A stretch of 19,957 nt of DNA from Rhodobacterales bacterium (GTDB taxonomy: Bacteria; Pseudomonadota; Alphaproteobacteria; Rhodobacterales; Rhodobacteraceae). The notes beneath the pieces were generated by a model. It had not been told where the DNA came from. It saw only the letters and a program-made list of their open reading frames with translations, and searched no databases. The position numbers and the translations under genes were made by a program. Below are positions 13,936-19,957 of this stretch, one piece after another. Positions within the stretch are counted from its first letter, which is position 1; each line of letters opens with the position of its first letter. The stretch is taken from the NCBI GenBank assembly GCA_009992615.1, contig JAACVA010000210.1, positions 1 through 19,957 of the forward strand, given 5' to 3'.

Positions 13936-15342
13936 TTAGCAGGAATAGTACATCTTGTACTCGACCGGGTGCGGCGTGTGCTCGAAGGCATAGACCTCTT
14001 CCCACTTGAGCGCGATGTAACCCTCGAGCTGGTCCTTGGTGAACACGTCGCCTGCGAGCAGGAAATCGTGGTCTTTTTCCAGCTCTTCCAGCGCCTCGCG
14101 CAGCGAGCCGCAGACCGTGGGGATCTGCGCCAGTTCTTCGGGCGGCAGATCGTAGAGGTCCTTGTCCGACGCGGGGCCCGGGTCCATCTTGTTCTTGATC
14201 CCGTCGAGGCCGGCCATCAGCAGGGCGGCAAAGGCCAGATAGGGGTTGGCCGAGGGATCGGGAAAGCGCGCTTCGACGCGCTTGGCCTTGGGGCTTTCCG
14301 ACCACGGAATGCGGATGCAGCCAGACCGGTTGCGCGCGGAATAGGCGCGCAGGACGGGGGCTTCGAAGCCCGGGATCAGGCGCTTGTAGCTGTTGGTGCT
14401 GGGGTTGGTGATCGCGTTCAGCGCCTTGGCATGTTTCAGGATGCCGCCGATGAAATAGAGAGCCTCCTGGCTGAGGTCGGCGTATTTGTCACCGGCAAAA
14501 AGCGGCTTGCCGTCCTTCCAGATCGACATGTTGACATGCATGCCCGATCCGTTGTCGCCATAGATCGGCTTGGGCATGAAGGTCGCGGTCTTGCCATAGG
14601 CCTGGGCCACGTTGTGGATGACGTATTTGTATTTCTGGATCTCGTCGGCCTGCTTGGTCAGCGTGCCGAAGATCAGGCCAAGCTCGTGCTGGGTCGAGGC
14701 GACCTCGTGGTGGTGCTTGTCCACCTTCATGCCCATGCGCTTCATCGTCGAAAGCATCTCGGAGCGCATGTCCTGCGCGTCGTCGATCGGGTTGACGGGG
14801 AAATAGCCGCCCTTGACACCCGGCCGGTGGCCGGTGTTGCCGCTTTCGTATTCGGTGTCGGTATTCCAGGCGGCATCGACGCCATCGACCTGATAGGACA
14901 CCTTGTTCATCGTGACCGAATAGCGCACGTCATCAAAGATGAAGAATTCGGCCTCGGGGCCCATATAGGCGGTGTCGCCGATACCGGACGCCTTGAGATA
15001 GGCCTCGGCCTTGACGGCGGTGCCGCGCGGGTCGCGGTCATAGGCCTCGCCGGTGTCGGGCTCGACCACGTTGCAATGGATGCAGAGCGTCTTTTCGGCA
15101 TAGAACGGGTCGAGATAGGCGCTGGCGGCGTCGGGCATCAGTTTCATGTCGGACTGGTCGATCGACTTCCAGCCGGCGATGGACGAGCCATCGAACATGA
15201 AGCCTTCTTCGAGAAAGTCCTCATCGACCAGATCGGCTATGACAGTCACATGCTGCAATTTGCCACGCGGGTCGGTAAAGCGGATGTCGACGTATTCGAC
15301 ATCTTCGTCCTTGATGGTCTTGAGAACATCAGCGTTGTTCAT
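13936..15342 (-). CDS. glnA: Glutamine synthetase type I
   Basis: This cytosolic dodecameric enzyme converts glutamate, ammonia and ATP to glutamine. The protein is 468 aa, as in other GSI enzymes. Motifs in order are FMFDGSSIAGW (48-58), GPEAEFFIFDD (128-138, metal-binding glutamates), KGGYFPVNP (177-185), HHEVASTQHELG (210-221), and KPIYGDNGSGMHVNMS (258-273, the ATP-site signature). NRSGCIRIP lies at 338-346. KDLYDLPPEE places Tyr397 in the adenylylation loop, so control by GlnE is expected. The start ATG at 15342 is preceded by AAGGGGA. The gene lies 43 bp downstream of glnB and is probably in one operon, so the PII protein that governs the adenylylation cascade is made together with its target. 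A strong terminator follows. Confidence 0.98.
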   Translation of the reverse strand: MNNADVLKTIKDEDVEYVDIRFTDPRGKLQHVTVIADLVDEDFLEEGFMFDGSSIAGWKSIDQSDMKLMPDAASAYLDPFYAEKTLCIHCNVVEPDTGEAYDRDPRGTAVKAEAYLKASGIGDTAYMGPEAEFFIFDDVRYSVTMNKVSYQVDGVDAAWNTDTEYESGNTGHRPGVKGGYFPVNPIDDAQDMRSEMLSTMKRMGMKVDKHHHEVASTQHELGLIFGTLTKQADEIQKYKYVIHNVAQAYGKTATFMPKPIYGDNGSGMHVNMSIWKDGKPLFAGDKYADLSQEALYFIGGILKHAKALNAITNPSTNSYKRLIPGFEAPVLRAYSARNRSGCIRIPWSESPKAKRVEARFPDPSANPYLAFAALLMAGLDGIKNKMDPGPASDKDLYDLPPEELAQIPTVCGSLREALEELEKDHDFLLAGDVFTKDQLEGYIALKWEEVYAFEHTPHPVEYKMYYSC

Positions 15343-15385
15343 CTGCGTTGTTTCCCCTTGGAGTAGGCGTAAAACTGGAAAAGCG

Positions 15386-15724
15386 TCAGAGGGCGTCGTC
15401 GCCCGTCTCGCCGGTGCGGATACGGATCGCCTGTTCGACGGGCGACACAAAGATCTTGCCGTCGCCGATCTTGTCGGTCTTGGCCGCGGCAATGATGGCG
15501 GCGATGGCGCCATCGACCTGATCGTCGGACAGGACGACCTCGATCTTTACTTTGGGCAGGAAATCAACGACATACTCGGCACCACGGTAAAGCTCCGTAT
15601 GGCCCTTCTGGCGGCCGAACCCCTTGACCTCGACAACCGAGAGCCCCTGGACGCCCACTTCCTGAAGCGCTTCCTTGACCTCGTCGAGCTTGAACGGCTT
15701 GATGATCGCCTCGATCTTCTTCAT
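15386..15724 (-). CDS. glnB: Nitrogen regulatory protein P-II
   Basis: This trimeric cytosolic signal protein reads 2-oxoglutarate and ATP/ADP and controls GlnE, NtrB and other targets. The protein is 112 aa, the standard length. It starts MKKIEAIIKPFKLDEVKEAL. The T-loop is GHTELYRGAEYVVDFLPKVK (41-60) with Tyr51, the uridylylation site, and Lys58. The B-loop region is DDQVDGAI...TDKIGDGKIFV, with nucleotide contacts in the TGxxGDGK-like segment. Direct linkage to glnA favours GlnB rather than GlnK, which is normally beside amtB. It is divergent from the NAD(P)HX repair gene across 174 bp. No -24/-12 (sigma-54) promoter was found there. Confidence 0.97.
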   Translation of the reverse strand: MKKIEAIIKPFKLDEVKEALQEVGVQGLSVVEVKGFGRQKGHTELYRGAEYVVDFLPKVKIEVVLSDDQVDGAIAAIIAAAKTDKIGDGKIFVSPVEQAIRIRTGETGDDAL

Positions 15725-15760
15725 GGCCAGCGACTCCCTTGCTTTCCTGATAAAGGGCGT

Positions 15761-15782
15761 GAGACCATTTCTGAGGGGTCTC
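15761..15782. promoter_or_regulatory. Inverted repeat in the glnB leader
   Basis: GAGACC (15761-15766) and GGTCTC (15777-15782) form a perfect 6-bp inverted repeat 37-58 bp upstream of the glnB start codon. It could be an operator or a leader-RNA hairpin; the binding protein, if any, is unknown. Confidence 0.3.
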
Positions 15783-15898
15783 CACAATTGACGTGACCTG
15801 CCTTTGACATGCAGGCGGAGACAAATCCAGAGCATGCGGTGAGGATTTGTGCGGATTGCCCAATAAATGTGCGATCCGGTAACGCGGGGGAGCGACCG

Positions 15899-17464
15899 AT
15901 GACCGAACTGCTCAGCGCTGCCCAAATGCGCAGCATCGAAGAGGCGGAAATCGCCGCAGGGCGGGTGACCGGGCGTGACCTGATGGAGCGCGCGGGGCGT
16001 GGCGTGGTCGATGCGGTCTTTGCCCAATGGCCGGAACTGGCGGCGGGGCCGTTTCGTGCCGTCGTGCTTTGCGGGCCGGGCAACAATGGCGGCGACGGGT
16101 TCGTCGTGGCGCGGTTGCTCAAGCAATGGGGCTGGGCGGTGGAGGTGTTCCTCTATGGCGACGCTGACCGCCTGACGCCGGATGCAAGGCGGAATTATGA
16201 GCGGTGGGTGGGGATGGGGGCGGTGCGCCCCTTTCCGCAGGAACGCCCTGATGCCTGGAGTGCCAGGCTGATCGTCGACGCGATGTTCGGCACCGGACTG
16301 ACCCGCCCGCTGCCCGACGATATTATGGCAGCGATCCTGGGATGCCTGCCCGAGGGCGATCTGAAGGAGGAGAAAGACCCGCCGCATGTGGTTTGTGTCG
16401 ATCTGCCCACCGGCCTTTCTGCGGATACCGGCGCGCTCCTTCCGGCCGCGGTCTGCGCTGACCTGACGGTGACCTTTCACGCAATAAAACTGGGGCATGT
16501 TCTGGGCCGGGGGCCGGAGTTTTGCGGCAGGCTTGCGCTGGTCGATCTCGGCATCGGTGCGCAGCCTGATCGCGGGCTGGTCGGCCGCTCGCCGGATTCT
16601 GTCGTCCGGCTGATCGACAGCGTGCCCCCTCTTGGCAAGCGGGGCGGGGGGCACAAATTTGGCTACGGCCATGCCCTGATCCTCTCCGGTGGTCCCGGCA
16701 AGGGCGGGGCCGCGCGCATGGCGGCGCGCGGCGCGTTGCGGATCGGGGCGGGACTGGTCAGTTTGGGCGTGCCGCCCGCCGCGTTGCAGGAGAATGCGGC
16801 GCGGCTGGATGCGGTGATGCTGCGGTCAGTGAAGGATGCAGATGCGCTGTCGGCTTGGTTGCACGAGGATGCGCGGATCAATGCGCTCTGTATCGGGCCA
16901 AGCTTTGGCACCGGCCCGCGGCATGGCGCATGGGTCGGGGCGGTGCTGGATGCGAGGCGCCCGACTGTGCTGGATGCGGATGCGCTGACGCTGGTGGCGC
17001 AGGACGCGGTGCTTTTTGGCAAGCTGCACGAAGGTTGCGTGCTGACCCCGCATGGCGGCGAATTTGCGCGGCTGTTTCCCGATATCGCGGCGCGCCTTGC
17101 CGCACCTGCGACGCGCGGGCCGGCCTATTCAAAGGTGGATGCGACACGCGACGCGGCGCGGCGTGCGGGCTGTGTGGTGCTGTTCAAGGGGCCCGATACC
17201 GTGATCGCTGACCCGCAGGGGCACTGCGCCGTCAATTCCGCGCATTACGGACGCGCGGCACCCTGGCTTGCGACGGCGGGATCGGGCGATGTCCTGGCCG
17301 GGTTCATCACCGGGCTGCTGGCGCGGGGGTCTGACCCGATGAAGGCGGCCGAGACGGCTGCCTGGCTGCATGTGGAATGCGCCCGCAATTTCGGCCCCGG
17401 CCTGATCGCCGAAGACATTCCCGAAACGCTGCCCGCTATCCTTCGCGCGCTCGGGGTCACCTGA
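15899..17464 (+). CDS. nnr: Bifunctional NAD(P)H-hydrate epimerase / ADP-dependent dehydratase
   Basis: This enzyme repairs hydrated NADH and NADPH (NADHX/NADPHX). The N-terminal domain epimerises the R and S forms, and the C-terminal domain dehydrates the S form with ADP. The protein is 521 aa from ATG 15899; an upstream in-frame ATG at 15809 is less likely. The N-terminal YjeF_N domain (1-~210) has the signature GPGNNGGDGFVVARLL at 59-74 and DAMFGTGLTRPLP. The C-terminal ribokinase-like domain (~235-515) has KFGYGHALILSGGPGKGGAARMA, VLDADALTL, LTPHGGEFARLFP, LFKGPDTVI, and the active-site AGSGDVLAGFI near residue 460. It is divergent from glnB. Proximity to glnBA is common in genomes of this type as far as I recall, but a functional link is not implied. 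Confidence 0.96.
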   Translation: MTELLSAAQMRSIEEAEIAAGRVTGRDLMERAGRGVVDAVFAQWPELAAGPFRAVVLCGPGNNGGDGFVVARLLKQWGWAVEVFLYGDADRLTPDARRNYERWVGMGAVRPFPQERPDAWSARLIVDAMFGTGLTRPLPDDIMAAILGCLPEGDLKEEKDPPHVVCVDLPTGLSADTGALLPAAVCADLTVTFHAIKLGHVLGRGPEFCGRLALVDLGIGAQPDRGLVGRSPDSVVRLIDSVPPLGKRGGGHKFGYGHALILSGGPGKGGAARMAARGALRIGAGLVSLGVPPAALQENAARLDAVMLRSVKDADALSAWLHEDARINALCIGPSFGTGPRHGAWVGAVLDARRPTVLDADALTLVAQDAVLFGKLHEGCVLTPHGGEFARLFPDIAARLAAPATRGPAYSKVDATRDAARRAGCVVLFKGPDTVIADPQGHCAVNSAHYGRAAPWLATAGSGDVLAGFITGLLARGSDPMKAAETAAWLHVECARNFGPGLIAEDIPETLPAILRALGVT

Positions 17465-17513
17465 CGGGGGGATCCGGCGGGGGGATCCGGCGGGGGGATC
17501 TGGCGGGGGGATC
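17465..17513. repeat. Four-copy 13-bp G-rich tandem repeat
   Basis: The unit CGGGGGGATCCGG occurs four times with a strict 13-bp period, directly after the stop codon of the NAD(P)HX repair gene. The third copy has ATCT and the last has ATCA instead of ATCC. Each copy has a run of six G residues, so the + strand could form a G-quadruplex. Confidence 0.9.
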
Positions 17514-17597
17514 ATCCGGACCGGTGCGTGGTTTGTCCTTCATTCAGGGTCGGATTGTCCCGCCAGGGATCAAGTAGGGCCTCGCTTTGATGGCTGG

Positions 17598-18062
17598 CTA
17601 GAGACCGGTGCCGATCTCGACCCCGTCGCAATAGATGATGTGGGGCGCGTCGAAGGTGAGGGTGTGGACCCGCATCCGGCAGCGCGGCTGTTGCGCGACG
17701 AATTCGCCGTCGATCAGGCGGCTGGCCGGCACCAGAGCGTTGAGGCGGCCGAACAGGGCCATGGCGCGCCAGTCGCGCAGATGAAGCTGTGCATCGGGCA
17801 GCACCGTCATGTCGCGGTCGGGACGGGTATGGCCGAGCGAGCCGGCGAGGATGCGGATCGGATTGACCTCGACCTCGGTCACTTCGATGGCGCGCAGGAC
17901 GGCCACGCCGCTGTCGCGCGTGATGACCCGGTCGCCTGTGACAAGATCCTCGACAGGGATTTCCCCCCGCAGCGTCAGGACCGACGTGCCGCCACACAGA
18001 CCGCTCAGGGCCGGTGCCACCGCGACCTTTTCCGCGGCGTCGATCGACAGTTGCTGATACAT
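17598..18062 (-). CDS. Stand-alone Hint-domain protein
   Basis: This 154-aa protein consists almost wholly of a hedgehog/intein (Hint) type domain. The recognisable block is GGTSVLTLRGEIPVEDLVTGDRVITRDSG (about 24-52), matching the GTxxxTxxGxxxVEdLxxGDxVxTrD pattern of the family. AQLHLRDWRAMALFG and a C-terminal HIIYCDGVEIGTG follow. In self-splicing Hint domains a Cys stands four residues before the GT glycine. Here that position is Gly and the only nearby Cys is displaced by two, so self-cleavage is doubtful. Similar Cys-less small Hint proteins are frequent in Rhodobacteraceae as I recall them, with no known function. The start ATG at 18062 has GGGAG upstream. It is convergent with the NAD(P)HX repair gene and divergent from the tRNA. 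Confidence 0.82.
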   Translation of the reverse strand: MYQQLSIDAAEKVAVAPALSGLCGGTSVLTLRGEIPVEDLVTGDRVITRDSGVAVLRAIEVTEVEVNPIRILAGSLGHTRPDRDMTVLPDAQLHLRDWRAMALFGRLNALVPASRLIDGEFVAQQPRCRMRVHTLTFDAPHIIYCDGVEIGTGL

Positions 18063-18245
18063 GGCGTTTCTCCCGCGCGGCCTGACTGACCCGCCTCACT
18101 ATCTCCTCAAATGTGGCAAGAAAAAGTTAGCAAGGGGCCTTTTTCCGGATCATCTTTTTCCCCTCGCATCCCGCCGTCCCCTTTGCTAGAAGCCATCCAA
18201 CTTTGGGGGCGGGCGGCAGGGACGCCGTCTGTTCCTTTTGCACAT

Positions 18246-18330
18246 GCGGGTGTGGCGGAACTGGTAGACGCACCAGATTTAGGTTCTGGCGCCGCGAGGC
18301 GTGGGGGTTCGAGTCCCTTCACCCGCACCA
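18246..18330 (+). tRNA. tRNA-Leu (anticodon UAG)
   Basis: The acceptor stem GCGGGTG pairs with CACCCGC and the 3' CCA is encoded (18328-18330). The anticodon stem CCAGA/TCTGG (18273-18277, 18285-18289) encloses the loop TTTAGGT, giving anticodon TAG at 18280-18282. A long variable arm (class II, as expected for Leu) and a T-arm with GGTTCGAGTCC are present. It reads CTA codons and, by wobble, others in the CTN box. It ends 24 bp before the trigger-factor gene, so the two may share a transcript. Confidence 0.97.
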
Positions 18331-18354
18331 GACTGGATGAAAGAAGGACAACAG

Positions 18355-19686
18355 ATGCAGGTCACCGAGACCCTTAACGACGGCCTCAAGCGCGGCTACT
18401 CGATCACCCTGACGGCCAAGGAACTGGACGCCAAGGTGCAGGAAAAACTGCTGGAGGCGCAGCCCGAAATCGCCATGAAGGGCTTTCGCAAGGGCAAGGT
18501 GCCGATGGCGCTGCTGCGCAAGCAGTTCGGCCAGCGCCTGATGGGCGAGGCGATGCAGGAGACGATCGACGGCGCGCTCAACAGCCACCTCGAGACCTCC
18601 GGTGACCGCCCCGCCGCTCAGCCCGAGGTCAAGATGACCAACCCGGACTGGAAAGAGGGCGATGATGTCGAGGTCAGCGTGGCCTACGAGCGTCTGCCCG
18701 AGGTGCCGGCCGTCGATTTTGCGGCAATCAGCCTGACCCGTCTGGTGGTCAAGGCCGAGGACAGTGCCGTGGACGAGGCGCTGGGCAATCTCGCCGGCAC
18801 CGCCAAGAACTTCGAGGACCGCAAGAAAGGCTCCAAGGCCAAGGACGGTGATCAGGTCGTGATCGACTTTGTCGGCCGCGTCGATGGCGAGGCGTTCGAG
18901 GGCGGGACGGCTGAGGATTATCCGCTGGTGCTGGGCTCGAACTCGTTCATTCCCGGTTTCGAGGCGGGTCTGGTCGGTGTGAAGGCCGGCGAGGAAAAGG
19001 ACGTCGAGGTGACGTTTCCGGACAATTACCAGGCCGAGACGCTGGCCGGCAAGGCCGCGGTATTCACCTGCACGATCAAGGCGGTGAAGGAACCCAAGCC
19101 GGCCGAGATCAACGATGATCTGGCCAAGCAGTTCGGTGCCGAGGATCTGGCTGCGCTGAAGGTCCAGATCGCAGAGCGGCTCGAGGCGGAATACAACGGT
19201 GCGTCGCGGGCTGTGGCCAAGCGCGCGCTTCTGGATGCGCTGGACAAGTTGGTGGATTTTGACCTTCCGTCGAGCCTGGTGGATGCCGAGGCCGGCCAGA
19301 TCGCCCATCAGCTGTGGCACGAGGAAAACCCCGAGGTTCATGACCACAACCACGCGTCGGTCGAGACGACGGACGAGCATCGCAAGCTCGCCGTGCGGCG
19401 GGTCAAGCTGGGGCTGCTGCTGGCCGATATCGGCCAGAAGGCCGAGATCAAGGTGACGGATGCCGAACTGACGCAGGCGATCCTCAACCAGGCACGCCAG
19501 TATCCGGGGCAGGAGCGCCAGTTCTTTGAATTCGTGCAGCAGAATGCGCAGGTGCGCCAGCAGATGCAGGCCCCGATCTTTGAGGACAAGGTCGTGGACC
19601 ATGTCTTTGCGCTGGCCAATGTGACCGACGTCGAAGCGACGAAAGAGGACTTGCAAAAGGCCGTCGAGGCGCTGGAAGAAGAATAA
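18355..19686 (+). CDS. tig: Trigger factor (ribosome-associated chaperone, prolyl isomerase)
   Basis: This chaperone binds at the ribosomal tunnel exit and assists folding of new chains; its FKBP-like domain has peptidyl-prolyl isomerase activity. The protein is 443 aa, the usual size. The N-terminal ribosome-binding domain holds the signature GFRKGKVP (43-50). The FKBP domain lies at about 160-245 (DGDQVVIDFVGRVDGEAFEGG ... SFIPGFEAGLVGVKAGEEKDVEVTFP). The C-terminal helical arms follow, with an HDHNH-containing insert around 330. The start ATG at 18355 has AAGGA upstream. The frame stays open before this ATG through the tRNA 3' end, but the Shine-Dalgarno and the canonical MQVTETL start decide it. 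A strong terminator follows the stop codon. Confidence 0.97.
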   Translation: MQVTETLNDGLKRGYSITLTAKELDAKVQEKLLEAQPEIAMKGFRKGKVPMALLRKQFGQRLMGEAMQETIDGALNSHLETSGDRPAAQPEVKMTNPDWKEGDDVEVSVAYERLPEVPAVDFAAISLTRLVVKAEDSAVDEALGNLAGTAKNFEDRKKGSKAKDGDQVVIDFVGRVDGEAFEGGTAEDYPLVLGSNSFIPGFEAGLVGVKAGEEKDVEVTFPDNYQAETLAGKAAVFTCTIKAVKEPKPAEINDDLAKQFGAEDLAALKVQIAERLEAEYNGASRAVAKRALLDALDKLVDFDLPSSLVDAEAGQIAHQLWHEENPEVHDHNHASVETTDEHRKLAVRRVKLGLLLADIGQKAEIKVTDAELTQAILNQARQYPGQERQFFEFVQQNAQVRQQMQAPIFEDKVVDHVFALANVTDVEATKEDLQKAVEALEEE

Positions 19687-19711
19687 GCCTTGCCAGGGTT
19701 ACGGTGAGGGA

Positions 19712-19739
19712 AAAAGGGTCGCCGGTTGGCGGCCCTTTT
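19712..19739 (+). terminator. Rho-independent terminator of tig
   Basis: AAAAGGGTCGCC and GGCGGCCCTTTT form a 12-bp stem (one G-T pair) with a GGTT loop, ending in TTTTG. It starts 25 bp after the tig stop codon. Confidence 0.9.
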
Positions 19740-19957
19740 GCTTTGGCGCGCAGGGTCTGGCGATCAGTCCGTGGTTTTGGGCCTGGCTCTGCATCACAAG
19801 GCGACCTGTCGGATTGTTGCGGAACCGGGCATCTGACTGGAGAGAGGCTGTTTGCCGCAGTGCTGCGTTGTGATGGGTTTCGCGCATGTCGGGCAAGGGC
19901 GCAAGCGTGCAAGGCATTGAATTGACGAGACCAGAGGGCGGTTTGGGTTGCCACGAT
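19740..19957. other. Region after tig, no gene recognised
   Basis: These 218 bp to the window end show no convincing coding sequence, RNA gene or repeat on either strand. They are probably the upstream region of a gene that begins beyond the window. Confidence 0.5.

Noticed and set aside
13813..15366. A 517-codon plus-strand frame opposite glnA
   Set aside because: Shadow of glnA; the composition (His/Leu/Val/Gly-rich mirror of glnA codons) and lack of motifs argue against a gene.
15725..15898. Sigma-54 (-24/-12) promoter of glnB
   Set aside because: No TGGCAC-N5-TTGC-type element could be found on the minus strand.
17465..17513. CRISPR array
   Set aside because: The units are 13 bp with no spacers, and no cas gene is nearby.
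19740..19957. Short open frames at the right end of the window
   Set aside because: No Shine-Dalgarno with a plausible start and no protein-like composition; likely non-coding upstream sequence.

Overview
The window reads as a chromosomal segment of a marine alphaproteobacterium of the Rhodobacteraceae (Roseobacter-type). The grounds are the high GC content, the family types present (DddP-type DMSP lyase, LuxR/LuxI pair, DUF6314, DUF3772-MscS, stand-alone Hint protein) and the glnB-glnA arrangement. This lineage call is inferred from gene content, not from a marker-gene tree. There is no sign of phage, plasmid, insertion sequence or CRISPR.

Layout. 1-3947 (+): the 3' part of a cysteine synthase, a large MscS-type channel and an alanyl-tRNA editing protein, joined by two ATGA stop/start overlaps and probably translationally coupled. 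4001-4636 (+): a small secreted M35-like metallopeptidase, ending 4 bp from a convergent AI-2E family membrane protein (4641-5744, -). 5883-7955: a quorum-sensing island with a LuxR-type autoinducer-binding protein that lacks a DNA-binding domain (-), a divergent full-length LuxR regulator (+) and a LuxI acyl-homoserine-lactone synthase (+). 8040-9344 (-): purB. 9440-10582 (+): a DUF6314 protein, a strong hairpin, then the biotin transporter component bioY. 10673-12900: the DMSP lyase dddP (-), divergent from a heme-dependent oxidative N-demethylase family protein (+). 13035-13631 (-): an unrecognised conserved-looking protein. 13936-15724 (-): glnB-glnA, with a textbook terminator after glnA. 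15899-17464 (+): bifunctional NAD(P)HX repair enzyme. 17465-17513: a four-copy 13-bp tandem repeat. 17598-18062 (-): a Hint-domain protein. 18246-18330 (+): tRNA-Leu(UAG), followed 24 bp later by tig (trigger factor) and its terminator.

How it fits together. Most genes are core metabolism: cysteine, purine, nitrogen assimilation, biotin uptake, NAD(P)HX repair and protein folding. Two parts are accessory. The first is the quorum-sensing island. Its two LuxR-type proteins share all the classical ligand-pocket residues, but only one can bind DNA, which suggests a built-in ligand sink or dominant-negative partner. The second is dddP, which carries a complete set of metal-ligand residues and indicates DMSP cleavage to DMS and acrylate. 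The most interesting region for follow-up is 4641-7955. No wholly new multi-gene system is evident elsewhere.
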